From the NCBI GenBank assembly GCA_045579665.1, contig JAZNMO010000128.1, positions 3,363-67,362 on the forward strand: a stretch of 64,000 nucleotides of DNA, in the 5' to 3' direction. Both the position numbers and the translations under genes were made by a program. How positions within the stretch are numbered: position 1 is the stretch's first letter; every line of letters begins with the position of its first letter. Below, in pieces: positions 27,733 through 35,182 of this stretch. The DNA comes from COE1 sp045579665. GTDB lineage: Bacteria > Bacillota > Clostridia > Lachnospirales > Lachnospiraceae. The notes under the pieces are model-generated. The model had not been told where the DNA came from and made no database searches. It was given only the letters and a program-made list of their open reading frames with translations.

Positions 27733-28192
27733 CTTCTTCTCCCTTCTGCTCCTCAGGTTCTTCTTTTACTGGAACCATGAAGATAACTCCTGTATTATCA
27801 TCTGTATTAATGTTTATCTCCCTCTTATCTGTCCAACCATAATTACAGCGTAGATTGAACTCGGCTCCACGCTGTCCATCACGGTCCATCAAACGCTCTT
27901 CGAGATAGCTTTCGATTCTGAGCTTTGCGCGCGATATAATCGCAGAAAACCGTTCATCTTTTGCATAGTCAAATAGACTCTGCGTGGCTGCAAATCCAAG
28001 ATGCAATGTTAGACCTGTAACCGTTGGTGGCTTACGATTAATAAAAATCTGTTGACCAGCCTTAGTTAATACGGGTAGTCCGGTTCCCTCATCAATTAAC
28101 ATAGTCCCTTCGCATTTAGCAAAGTATTCCTCTATTGCCTTCTCCATCTTCTTTGGACTATCCCACTTCCTCGGTCTGCCTCCAGCTCCCAT
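27725..28192 (-). CDS. terS: Terminase small subunit
   Basis: DNA-recognition part of the packaging machine. Start set at ATG 28192 (MGAGGRPRKWDSPKK) because AAGGAGTTGGGATA precedes it; 155 residues. GGRPRKW with an N-terminal helix, PPTVTGLTLHLGF (helix-turn-helix-like) and a helical middle with SRAKLRIESYLEERL match small terminase proteins of the gp3/Terminase_6 kind. It opens the late operon and sits downstream of a terminator and element copy C. Confidence 0.85.
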   Translation of the reverse strand: MGAGGRPRKWDSPKKMEKAIEEYFAKCEGTMLIDEGTGLPVLTKAGQQIFINRKPPTVTGLTLHLGFAATQSLFDYAKDERFSAIISRAKLRIESYLEERLMDRDGQRGAEFNLRCNYGWTDKREININTDDNTGVIFMVPVKEEPEEQKGEEDV

Positions 28193-28225
28193 TATCCCAA
28201 CTCCTTCCCTTAACTCTGTTTCCAA

Positions 28226-28262
28226 AAGAAAAAGGTTACACGCATATTACTGCATGTAACCT
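28226..28262 (-). terminator. Terminator in the leader of the late operon
   Basis: AGGTTACA (28233-28240) pairs with TGTAACCT (28255-28262); on the minus strand the stem is followed by TTTTTCTTTTG. It lies between the early genes and terS, so late transcription needs antitermination or a promoter after it. Confidence 0.7.
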
Positions 28263-28292
28263 CTTCCTCAGGTATGGTATTTTTGAAAGTAT

Positions 28293-28314
28293 TATGCAAC
28301 CTTATTGTTGCATA
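28293..28314 (-). repeat. Hairpin following element copy C
   Basis: TATGCAAC/GTTGCATA perfect 8-bp stem around a 6-nt loop. The same sequence with one change follows element copy B at 21678-21696, so hairpin and element appear to form one unit at these two places. Confidence 0.65.
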
Positions 28315-28327
28315 TCTGTTTTCTTTT

Positions 28328-28358
28328 TTACTCCCCTCTTTGGCCAAAATCTATGTTA
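28328..28358 (-). promoter_or_regulatory. 31-bp dispersed phage element, copy C
   Basis: Identical to copy B over 31 bases; minus-strand reading TAACATAGATTTTGGCCAAA then GAGGGGAGTAA. It lies 24 bp after the zinc-ribbon gene stop and leads into two hairpins and then terS. Confidence 0.75.
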
Positions 28359-28382
28359 GTACTGCTGCCGTGGCAGAACATT

Positions 28383-28544
28383 CTACATTCTTCCAAACAA
28401 CTGCTGCCCTCTCGGAAGCATTATCTGCTTTTTATATCTTGTCTTCTTACACTTGGTACAAATAAATCTCCAATGCTGCTCTTTAAATATATATGTTCCC
28501 ATCCAACTGTGCTTACAAAATAATTGTTCAAATCTTCTCTTCAC
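28383..28544 (-). CDS. Small zinc-ribbon phage protein
   Basis: Start set at GTG 28544 (KRRFEQLFCKHSWMG) because AAGGAGGTAACAGGG lies directly before it; 53 residues. Cys-x2-Trp/His spacing at CKHSW and CTKCKKTRYKKQ form a four-ligand zinc-ribbon-like set, basic overall. Last gene before element copy C. Possibly a nucleic-acid-binding early protein. Confidence 0.68.
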   Translation of the reverse strand: MKRRFEQLFCKHSWMGTYIFKEQHWRFICTKCKKTRYKKQIMLPRGQQLFGRM

Positions 28545-28557
28545 CCCTGTTACCTCC

Positions 28558-28620
28558 TTAATCACTTACTATCAGTCCAACTACACAAAAAATGATTACA
28601 ATTACTATAAACCATTCCAT
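28558..28620 (-). CDS. 20-residue membrane micropeptide
   Basis: ATG 28620 is preceded by AGAGGAGTATAAAG. The peptide is almost entirely hydrophobic (MEWFIVIVIIFC, then VVGLIVSD), enough for one membrane span. Its stop lies in the ribosome site of the zinc-ribbon gene. It could be a small lysis or inhibitory peptide; the ribosome site is the main support. Confidence 0.5.
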   Translation of the reverse strand: MEWFIVIVIIFCVVGLIVSD

Positions 28621-28648
28621 CTTTATACTCCTCTGTATTTCAATTTAG

Positions 28649-28786
28649 CTAAATATCTAAATTTTCAGCAATCTTACGCAAAATATCAATATAGAGCATT
28701 CCACCAGACATTGCAGAAAGTTCCTCTACTTGCATTGATATATCTTTTATTTCTCTTTCAATTTCTTCTTCACTAATAACACCCAT
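28649..28786 (-). CDS. Small acidic helical phage protein
   Basis: A 45-residue protein (MGVISEEEIEREIKDISMQV at the start, ending ILRKIAENLDI), wholly helical with acidic N-terminal half. GAGG with suitable spacing precedes ATG 28786. Part of a run of very small early genes. Function unknown. Confidence 0.6.
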   Translation of the reverse strand: MGVISEEEIEREIKDISMQVEELSAMSGGMLYIDILRKIAENLDI

Positions 28787-28816
28787 TCTTTTTACCTCTC
28801 TTTGCTAAATTCTTAT

Positions 28817-28957
28817 TCAACAAACAAAAGGGCATATATCACTATATCTAGGCTTACGTTTACCACACAAACGTACCATCGGTTTACTGTGATATTTGCG
28901 TTCATTATTGCTTGATACTCTAACAAAATTAGTTCGATAAGTCTTTATATGTTTCAT
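28817..28957 (-). CDS. Small basic phage protein
   Basis: A 46-residue protein (MKHIKTYRTNFVRVSSNNER; C-terminus with CGKRKPRYSDICPFVC), basic, with three cysteines near the end. AGGTGAATAGT precedes ATG 28957. It may bind nucleic acid. Divergent from the + strand gene at 29050. Confidence 0.58.
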   Translation of the reverse strand: MKHIKTYRTNFVRVSSNNERKYHSKPMVRLCGKRKPRYSDICPFVC

Positions 28958-29049
28958 ACTATTCACCTCAATTCTTATTCTTTTGTTTTATTTGTTTCTT
29001 CTACCTTTTTTTTAACGTGATATAATATAATAAAGGAGCTGATGCTATT

Positions 29050-29439
29050 ATGGGTAAGCGATTGACGTTAGGCGAAATGAAGATAAAAGTATATGATTTG
29101 GTCAAGGATGAATACTATCTGATGGGGGAGTATGTGAATGCTTCGACCAAAGCATTATTCAAGCATAATGTTTGTGGTACGTTCTTCCGCATGGAGCCTC
29201 ACGTTTTTATGCGAGGACACGGCTGTCCATATTGCTACAAAAGGACCGTTCCAAAGCGCCAAGACTTGTTTGAAGCAGACATATACGCATTGTATGGCAC
29301 AGAATATACTGTGGTTGGAACTTACCAAGGATGTCACAAAAAAGTATTAATGCAACATTCTTGTGGATACAGCCGTGAATACAGAGCAAGCTATGCCCTT
29401 ACCGGGAAGCTTGTCTGTCGCCACTGTAATAACCCTTAG
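29050..29439 (+). CDS. Double zinc-ribbon protein, isolated on the + strand
   Basis: A 129-residue protein with two similar modules: HNVCGTFFRM followed by HGCPYC, and HSCGYSREYR followed by VCRHC, each with His/Cys ligand spacing. This resembles the DUF723-type ribbons found beside phage endonucleases. It has its own TATAAT (29021-29026) and an AAAGGAG ribosome site, and runs against all neighbours. An independent promoter and the reverse orientation suggest a moron expressed in the lysogen. Function unknown. Confidence 0.75.
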   Translation: MGKRLTLGEMKIKVYDLVKDEYYLMGEYVNASTKALFKHNVCGTFFRMEPHVFMRGHGCPYCYKRTVPKRQDLFEADIYALYGTEYTVVGTYQGCHKKVLMQHSCGYSREYRASYALTGKLVCRHCNNP

Positions 29440-29457
29440 TTCATATTGACCTTATCT

Positions 29458-29634
29458 TCATTTGTCATTCCCTTTGCTTCGTACTCCGCTATGCTCTATC
29501 ACAAGCTTACAGCTACTCAAATCTATCCTACATCCATTAAGACGCTGGATGGTCTCATCCCACTCCTGCATCCAGTTCCTCAGTTCTGCCTGTGTCATAT
29601 TGTGACCTCTTGCACATTCCTTCAATCCCTGCAT
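29458..29634 (-). CDS. Small phage protein, overlapping its upstream gene
   Basis: A 58-residue protein starting MQGLKECARGHNMTQAELRN, preceded by GGGAGGACAAGAGA. It overlaps the 3' end of the 92-residue gene by 80 nt in another frame. N-terminal CARGHNMTQAELRNW suggests a short helical DNA-binding-like segment. Convergent with the + strand zinc-ribbon gene. Confidence 0.55.
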   Translation of the reverse strand: MQGLKECARGHNMTQAELRNWMQEWDETIQRLNGCRIDLSSCKLVIEHSGVRSKGNDK

Positions 29635-29833
29635 TCTCTTGTCCTCCCTGCTGCCATAGCGGCACCCTTTCTCTTACAAGCATTAGCTTTCCATTATTCC
29701 ACTTAAGCTTCGGCAAGCCTTTCTTATACCTTGTAACTCTATAACCCTTCTTGATAATCTCAAAACGACTCCCTTCATCCGTCGGTATTCTTGCAATGAC
29801 TTCTCCCTTATCATCTTCAACAACTATTATCAT
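29555..29833 (-). CDS. Phage protein, unrecognised
   Basis: Start set at ATG 29833 (MIIVVEDDKGEVIAR), overlapping the preceding stop as ATGA with AGGAGCG upstream; 92 residues. The first 55 residues look like a compact beta domain. The last 30 are low-complexity and overlap the next gene by 80 nt, so the functional part may be only the first 60 residues. Function unknown. Confidence 0.6.
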   Translation of the reverse strand: MIIVVEDDKGEVIARIPTDEGSRFEIIKKGYRVTRYKKGLPKLKWNNGKLMLVRERVPLWQQGGQENAGIEGMCKRSQYDTGRTEELDAGVG

Positions 29834-30054
29834 TTCCAACGCTCCTCATCTGCCATATTATGTAGGGCAACGGGACATTTGTTTGGCCAACAAAAGCAAT
29901 AGTTCCTTTGATATTCCATCTTCTTATCAGCATCTTCAAATTTTGTTACTGCTTCTGTATCTGCTGCCATGCCCTCGCATGTAATACTGTACTTATTATC
30001 CCTTACATAAAATGGACATTCTGTCATCTGTCTGCCGTATCCCTTATATGCCAT
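29830..30054 (-). CDS. Small Cys-rich phage protein
   Basis: Start set at ATG 30054 (MAYKGYGRQMTECPFYVRDN), with AGAGGAAGAGTT upstream; 74 residues. Cysteines in TECPFY, ITCEG and CFCWPNKC give a likely metal-binding fold. Proteins with this CPFY-x-ITCEG pattern recur in Firmicutes prophages next to replication genes; no activity is known to me. Confidence 0.68.
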   Translation of the reverse strand: MAYKGYGRQMTECPFYVRDNKYSITCEGMAADTEAVTKFEDADKKMEYQRNYCFCWPNKCPVALHNMADEERWK

Positions 30055-30070
30055 AACTCTTCCTCTTTCT

Positions 30071-30098
30071 CCTCCAGCCCTTTCCATGGGGCTGGAGG
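30071..30098 (+). terminator. Strong hairpin between two early genes
   Basis: CCTCCAGCCC (30071-30080) pairs perfectly with GGGCTGGAGG (30089-30098), 8-nt loop, followed on the + strand by CTTTTC. On the minus strand no T tract follows, so for the phage operon it may be a processing or attenuation hairpin. Confidence 0.5.
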
Positions 30099-30171
30099 CT
30101 TTTCATCCATGACTTGCTTTTATGTGATATATATTCAAGCCCTATATGAATCAGCAAGTTTCTTTCGGAGT

Positions 30172-31362
30172 CTATACTCCCGGTGTTGCAACCATATCTC
30201 CCAATGCCTTAATGGCTATTCGAAAGAACATACACTTACGTTCTGCTACCTCTGTATGCAGTGTCTCAAATATGGCAATCTCTTCCTCAAAGAACTTGAT
30301 TGCCTCCCGGTATGTAGGCTCTCCCTGCTCTACTACCTCGACTGCTGCCGGCTCAATAATCTCCGGTTCTATCATCTCAGGAATTTCCTTCGGTTCTTCC
30401 TGCTGTACTGCTGCCACAGGCTCCTCTTTTGTCTCCTCAGTTACTGTCGGCTCCGGTGCAAGCTCCTCAATGTCCTCTGTAGTCATCTGTCCCTTAATCG
30501 GTGTATTGTCAAGCTCAGGTGCGGAATTTGTGACTACCTCAGGAACTTTTTTCTCCTTCTGCTTAGGCTCACATGCAATAATCTTCTCATACTCGCCATC
30601 CTGCATAATTGCATTCGTGATATCTACAATATCCTCGTAGGTATACTCTTCAATCTTTGGTGCCGCTCCCTCATAGAATCTCAGTTTTACACCACTACGA
30701 TAGTCATACATCATCATGCAGTACACGCCCACAAACTCTAATGTACTTCCATTGGGTGACATCTGCTCTGCAAGGTCCTTAGCATCTATCAAACCAATAT
30801 AGACAAGCTTTAATAATTCTATATTGCGTTTCCAGTAATCCATGAGTACAGTCTGTATCGGAGTAAGTTGCGACGTCGCAATCTCTTCCAGCTCCTCAAC
30901 CTCGTCATCTTCCTCTGCTGCCATCTGTACCAAAGGAAGGTTATTTGCCTCTTCTTCTGCAAGTCTCTTGTCCTCTGCCTTTTCAAATGACTTTATTTCC
31001 CTAATCTGCTTAACTGTCGTATCCTCGGTAATCAGTCCCAAGTCCTTTTCCTTGACTGTAAGCATCTCCTGCAATTTACTGTAGGAGAAGTTCACGTACT
31101 CCTCTTTGATTAACAGACTGTTACCGTCCATGGAGAACTTGGTATTAATATCCATGAATCGGCTTGCCGTAGATGCCGAGAGATTATATTCGCCCTTGGC
31201 AAACTCCTCCATGTTCTTGTAACCGTCCTGTCTGAATAGTTCATTATCCCTAACCTGCTTTAGATAAAATCCGATGACTACAAAGTTGTTAACTGTCTCA
31301 TTCAGCTTGGTTTTAATCTTGTCTTTAATTCCCTGGTACTCAATCAATGATATCTGCTCCAT
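30172..31362 (-). CDS. Phage replication-region protein with acidic linker
   Basis: A 396-residue protein, not assigned to a named function. Residues 1-120 are helical with the pattern of DUF3102-type phage proteins (VVIGFYLKQVRDNELFRQDG, then NLSASTASRFMDI, helix-turn-helix-like). The middle is beta and helix; residues 265-345 are a Glu/Pro-rich linker; a short helical C-terminus ends FFRIAIKALGDMVATPGV. It carries palindrome site 6. It follows pcfJ within the replication block, so a DNA-binding role is plausible. Confidence 0.65.
   Translation of the reverse strand: MEQISLIEYQGIKDKIKTKLNETVNNFVVIGFYLKQVRDNELFRQDGYKNMEEFAKGEYNLSASTASRFMDINTKFSMDGNSLLIKEEYVNFSYSKLQEMLTVKEKDLGLITEDTTVKQIREIKSFEKAEDKRLAEEEANNLPLVQMAAEEDDEVEELEEIATSQLTPIQTVLMDYWKRNIELLKLVYIGLIDAKDLAEQMSPNGSTLEFVGVYCMMMYDYRSGVKLRFYEGAAPKIEEYTYEDIVDITNAIMQDGEYEKIIACEPKQKEKKVPEVVTNSAPELDNTPIKGQMTTEDIEELAPEPTVTEETKEEPVAAVQQEEPKEIPEMIEPEIIEPAAVEVVEQGEPTYREAIKFFEEEIAIFETLHTEVAERKCMFFRIAIKALGDMVATPGV
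30868..30881. repeat. Dispersed palindrome site 6
   Basis: Perfect TTGCGACGTCGCAA, encoding Ala-Thr-Ser-Gln in the 396-residue protein. Confidence 0.85.
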
Positions 31363-31370
31363 AATACCTC

Positions 31371-33476
31371 CTATACCGCCACTGCAACTCTGACCTGCTT
31401 GGCTTTCTTCTTCAGTTCCTTGTCTACCTTCTTCTGTGCTGCTGCCACTGCCTTCTTCAGGAACTCCGTCTCATCCGCAGGTGCTTTCCTGTTGTAGGCT
31501 ATAAAATTCTGCTTGATGACAAATTCTTCTCCCTTCTTGCCAATCTCTACTGTACAGAATGACTTCTCTGGCTCTTCCTTCCTGCGAACAAAGAATATAA
31601 TTGTCCTTCCTGCTGCCGCAGGTTCAAAATACGTTGCTACACAGTTATGCTGTTCGTGTCCCTCATCAGATATCTCTTTGTATGACTCCGGTACAAGAAT
31701 AAAAAACTGCTCATCCGCATAATCAAACATTTCTCTGATAGCCTTGGCATTCTCTCTGAGGCGGGCTTCTTCTTTCGCACGTTTGGCCGCCGCCTCCTCA
31801 TCCTTGCGTATATGGATTAGTGTTGCTGCTTCATCATGCGCTCTTTGTAGGTCCTGAGGAAAACATACGCTTCGGTCTCCCAGATTCATTCCAAGCTTCT
31901 GTGCCATATCAAGATAATCTGCGTAAATGCCTCGTGACCCTGCCAAATTTATTCCAACCCTGCCAAACGGTTCACTGCTCATGTATTTAATAAACCTATG
32001 CGGTGTCTGCCAGCAGATATATCTTAACAGTGAAGATGCTCCCATATGTTTCTCCAACCATTTCAGTTCATCATCTGTCACACGTACTTCGTATCTCTCC
32101 AGTATCTGTAATATCCTTACACCGGTATCTGATAAATCCAGTCTTACCGCCTGCATGAATATGCGTTTTGGCAGCCTTAAACATTCCCATGGTTTACCTG
32201 CTTTGTCTATCTGCGTAAGCCCCCCTCTCTTGAATAATCTATCTATGGCAAATCTGTGCAATCCCATCTTCCAGATAGCTTCGTAAAAATTTCTGTTATC
32301 CCTTAGCGTGGTTAACGTCTCCTCTACGTCGATTCGCTCACCTTTGACTGCTCTGAATATCTCTGCTGCCGGCACATACTTAATCACTGTATCTTTCAAT
32401 ACATGCTTTAAATTCCCTGTAAACAGTACGCCGGATGCATACGCTTGGCATAGCTGATTATTATAATATCCTCCATGATTCACAGTCCCGTATCGACACC
32501 ATCTGCAAGTATGCGTATTCTTGTATACCCCCCACTCGTAAGCATTGAGACCGCTTGCAAGATGCTCATTGGTAAAGCCTCTGTAATCCTCATGCCATTC
32601 AACCGTCCCCTTATAGTCGCTATCTCTGTTCAACTTACGAAGTACAAAGAACTGTCTGACTACCAGTGACTTTCCATCACTGCACCTCTGAATAATACTT
32701 GCCTTGGTTCTCGTGTGTAGATACTTCTGCATCCCCCAGCTCTTGTATGTAATATCATGCTTACAGGAAGGGCACTTTCCTGTCTCGTTATGCTTTGGCT
32801 TAATCGTAAGTGCCACAGTCTCCCTGCAGTGTGTGCAATACGCTGTCTGCTCCTTGGTGTAGATTAAATACTCATGCTTCATCAGCGGCACATCTTCAAT
32901 CCACTTATCCCAGCTTTTCGGAAGCTCCGGCACAATCGCCATCTGGTCATCTATTGCCTGCAATTCTCTGTTGTTCTTTCTGTCCCTCTTCTCCTTGGCT
33001 ATTGCCTCCTGCCACTCACGGATAGCAAATTCTGCCGTGTAAAGCTCATGCACGCTAAGCTTAGACTGAATAAGCTTTAAATCCTGTTTGGTTATCTGCA
33101 CTTCCGGTCTCTTGGCATAACTATGTGCGTTACCATATGTCGTCAGATACTCATATCTTGCCTTGCTCCACTTCTTATCCCCCACGTTGTAGGTGATATA
33201 ATCCATCTCCTCGTAGTCAAGGAAAATACGATAAGTCGGTGCTGTCTCGCCTCTCTGTAGATTCGGTCTGTAATATGCATCAATCTCCAGTACATGCTTC
33301 TCCGGTATATCCCTTGCCTTTAGATACGTCTTGGTCTTCCACTCAGTGTATCTGTATGTCGAACTGCTCCATGAATACTTTTCAACAATCTCCTTACCCA
33401 CATCAGCCCTTGCCTTTGCAAGCATTTGCGATGTCGCAAGAAGCGGCTCTATGTCTAATAATCCTGCTTTTCTCAT
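31371..33476 (-). CDS. PcfJ-like protein
   Basis: A 701-residue protein. Its central zinc ribbon (YCTHCRETVALTIK, then GKCPSCKHDITYKS) and C-terminal segment with HEQHNCVATY and ISDEG match the PcfJ-like family known from conjugative plasmids and Clostridial phages. The C-terminal 60 residues are Ala/Lys-rich helices. It forms a pair with the PcfK-like gene 9 nt upstream, as in plasmids. The biochemical role is not established. Palindrome site 7 lies near its N-terminus. Confidence 0.8.
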   Translation of the reverse strand: MRKAGLLDIEPLLATSQMLAKARADVGKEIVEKYSWSSSTYRYTEWKTKTYLKARDIPEKHVLEIDAYYRPNLQRGETAPTYRIFLDYEEMDYITYNVGDKKWSKARYEYLTTYGNAHSYAKRPEVQITKQDLKLIQSKLSVHELYTAEFAIREWQEAIAKEKRDRKNNRELQAIDDQMAIVPELPKSWDKWIEDVPLMKHEYLIYTKEQTAYCTHCRETVALTIKPKHNETGKCPSCKHDITYKSWGMQKYLHTRTKASIIQRCSDGKSLVVRQFFVLRKLNRDSDYKGTVEWHEDYRGFTNEHLASGLNAYEWGVYKNTHTCRWCRYGTVNHGGYYNNQLCQAYASGVLFTGNLKHVLKDTVIKYVPAAEIFRAVKGERIDVEETLTTLRDNRNFYEAIWKMGLHRFAIDRLFKRGGLTQIDKAGKPWECLRLPKRIFMQAVRLDLSDTGVRILQILERYEVRVTDDELKWLEKHMGASSLLRYICWQTPHRFIKYMSSEPFGRVGINLAGSRGIYADYLDMAQKLGMNLGDRSVCFPQDLQRAHDEAATLIHIRKDEEAAAKRAKEEARLRENAKAIREMFDYADEQFFILVPESYKEISDEGHEQHNCVATYFEPAAAGRTIIFFVRRKEEPEKSFCTVEIGKKGEEFVIKQNFIAYNRKAPADETEFLKKAVAAAQKKVDKELKKKAKQVRVAVAV
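33426..33439. repeat. Dispersed palindrome site 7
   Basis: TTGCGATGTCGCAA near the 5' end of the pcfJ-like gene, encoding Ala-Thr-Ser-Gln. Confidence 0.85.
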
Positions 33477-33484
33477 ACCATCAC

Positions 33485-33967
33485 CTACTTACCAAGATAA
33501 TACTCACGGATAATCTGCTTTGCCTGCTTCATACCCGGAATCCCGAACTTAACATTTGCCGTAATACCTGCTGCCTTTGCCACATCCTTTGGTATCTCAT
33601 ACAGATTCTTGAATGACCACTTCATCAGTGCAGCCAAACAATCTTTCATGCTCTTATTCTTGCTTCTTACTGCCTTGGCAAGTTCCTCATCCTCCATGCA
33701 TGATACCTTGATATACTCTATCCAGTCAGCTATCAGCTCCTTGGCTTTAAGCTCCTGTGCCTCAATCGTTAATTTTCCAACTGCCGCTGTTGCGACGTCG
33801 CAAAGAAAAGGCATAGCCCCTGCAAGATACATATCTGCAAACCCCTTATCAATACCATTCTCCTTGGCTAACTTATAAAGGCTGCTCTTATCGCCCTCGT
33901 TCTTTAATCCCTCCGCAGTCATGTTAATTTCTTCTGCGGAATCCATATTACCAAATACTTCAAACAT
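33485..33967 (-). CDS. PcfK-like protein (AcrIIA9-related family)
   Basis: A 160-residue protein. Its pattern (FGNMDSAEEINMTAEGLKNE, KENGIDKGFADMY, SMKDCLAALMKWSFKN and GIPGMKQAKQIIREYYLGK) is that of a Clostridial family that databases group with PcfK and AcrIIA9. AcrIIA9 members inhibit Cas9, but most relatives are untested, so an anti-CRISPR role is only a possibility. It directly precedes pcfJ. Palindrome site 8 falls in its CDVA codons. Confidence 0.7.
   Translation of the reverse strand: MFEVFGNMDSAEEINMTAEGLKNEGDKSSLYKLAKENGIDKGFADMYLAGAMPFLCDVATAAVGKLTIEAQELKAKELIADWIEYIKVSCMEDEELAKAVRSKNKSMKDCLAALMKWSFKNLYEIPKDVAKAAGITANVKFGIPGMKQAKQIIREYYLGK
33790..33803. repeat. Dispersed palindrome site 8
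   Basis: Perfect TTGCGACGTCGCAA in the pcfK-like gene, encoding Cys-Asp-Val-Ala. It lies only 364 bp from site 7. Confidence 0.85.
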
Positions 33968-33987
33968 ACCATAATCCTCCTACATAC

Positions 33988-34968
33988 CTAATTTGCTAAT
34001 ACTGCTGCCTCCAGCTCGTCCATGTCATAATCCCTCTTCATCTGCGGGATAAAACTATTGGTTGGTGGAGACTTGCCTTCCTGCTTCTTGCGCTCCTTCC
34101 TGCCACCGTCTATTCCCCACTTCATGAGAGAGAGCTTATAATCCTGCTGTTTATTACCCTTCATTTGCACGTAATTATCCGTGTATGTAATACCATCCTG
34201 TATCTCATCATCTGTGTACTTCTCACGCAGTTCCTTGAAGTCATCAGCAGACAGTAATACATGCTTATACGTTCCGTATGCCTTCTTAGGCTCAGCTCTA
34301 CCATGATGTGTATCTGGTGGTGGTGGTGCCTGAGCCGTAGGCGAAGGCTGTCCCTCTTGAATGATTCCAGTATTGGAATTATATCTACCACCACCTAAAT
34401 CATTAGAGTAAATATTATTATTAGATTGACTATAATCTACTCTACTCTTATCTATACTTATCTTATCTGGGTTTACCATTGGTTTACCATTGGTTGCCAT
34501 TTGGTTGTCACTTGGTTTACCATTGGTTGCCATTTGGTTGTCACTTGGTTGACCATTGGTTGCCATTTGGTTGTCAACATCAATCTTACGAACCTTTTTT
34601 AGGTATACTGAATAAGGCACTCCCTCTTCCAAAGAGTACTTATCATCATCCTGTACACATATTTGATTTCGTTCATTGAAATGTACTGACCTTGTGTATC
34701 TATCCTTTCTCACTGTGTTATGTATTAGCCAGTGAGAAATAGCTACTACCCCGCTATCGAATTGAATAATGAATCCTGCATCTGCCAAAGCTGATATGTC
34801 CTCAGCCTTGGCACCAACAGAACGTGCAAGCTTGCGGATACCGCTTAACAGTCCGTCATCGTCTGCGGTGATAATGCATTGTATGTATAGAGACTGCGCC
34901 AATGGCGGCAAGTCCAGATAGTCATCTCCTCCACAGATATCAATAGATATCATTCTCTTCTTTGCCAT
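33988..34968 (-). CDS. Phage replication initiator / replisome organiser
   Basis: A 326-residue protein. Residues 1-115 are a winged-helix-type domain typical of Firmicutes phage replisome organisers (LDLPPLAQSLYIQCIITADD, ADAGFIIQFDSG, ISHWLIHNTV). Residues 133-166 are three repeats of DNQMATNGKPS. A polar linker leads to a C-terminal domain with LSADDFKELREKYTDDEI. The repeats come from exact 33-bp DNA repeats at 34481-34579, like the origin iterons inside lambda O-type genes. Expected role: bind the origin and recruit host helicase. Confidence 0.85.
   Translation of the reverse strand: MAKKRMISIDICGGDDYLDLPPLAQSLYIQCIITADDDGLLSGIRKLARSVGAKAEDISALADAGFIIQFDSGVVAISHWLIHNTVRKDRYTRSVHFNERNQICVQDDDKYSLEEGVPYSVYLKKVRKIDVDNQMATNGQPSDNQMATNGKPSDNQMATNGKPMVNPDKISIDKSRVDYSQSNNNIYSNDLGGGRYNSNTGIIQEGQPSPTAQAPPPPDTHHGRAEPKKAYGTYKHVLLSADDFKELREKYTDDEIQDGITYTDNYVQMKGNKQQDYKLSLMKWGIDGGRKERKKQEGKSPPTNSFIPQMKRDYDMDELEAAVLAN
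34481..34579. repeat. Three tandem 33-bp repeats, candidate replication origin
   Basis: Units at 34481-34513, 34514-34546 and 34547-34579, near identical, each with CCATTGG and CCATTTGG palindromic halves (GGTTGCCATTTGGTTGTCA). They lie within the initiator gene and keep its frame. No spacers, so not CRISPR. Confidence 0.8.
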
Positions 34969-34978
34969 ATACTTCCCC

Positions 34979-35182
34979 TCACTTCAATACCTCCTTCTTC
35001 CTTGCCACACCCTTGCGTGAAACAGTTACCTTATCCAACGCGTAGCCTCCATCAAGTGCCTTTACCACGCCCTTACGCACAAGCGGGTGACAGTAGCAGA
35101 ACACTTTAATCTCTGTCCCGTCATCAAGTCGCTTACCGGTACAAAAGCCCGTGTCATGGCAGTGCTCGCATTTGTAATCCAT
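34979..35182 (-). CDS. Small zinc-binding phage protein
   Basis: Start set at ATG 35182 (MDYKCEHCHDTGFCTGKR), 9 nt after GGAGGAGG; 67 residues. Cysteines CEHC, FC and VFCYC resemble a DnaJ-type or ribbon zinc site, followed by a basic C-terminus. It overlaps the end of the HNH gene by 29 nt. Likely an early phage DNA metabolism protein; no specific function recognised. Confidence 0.65.
   Translation of the reverse strand: MDYKCEHCHDTGFCTGKRLDDGTEIKVFCYCHPLVRKGVVKALDGGYALDKVTVSRKGVARKKEVLK

Noticed and set aside
33485..33967. Firm call of an anti-CRISPR protein
   Set aside because: Family membership is shared with many untested PcfK-like proteins; no activity can be inferred from sequence alone.
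34481..34579. CRISPR-like repeat array
   Set aside because: The 33-bp units are directly adjacent with no spacers and lie in frame inside the replication initiator gene.
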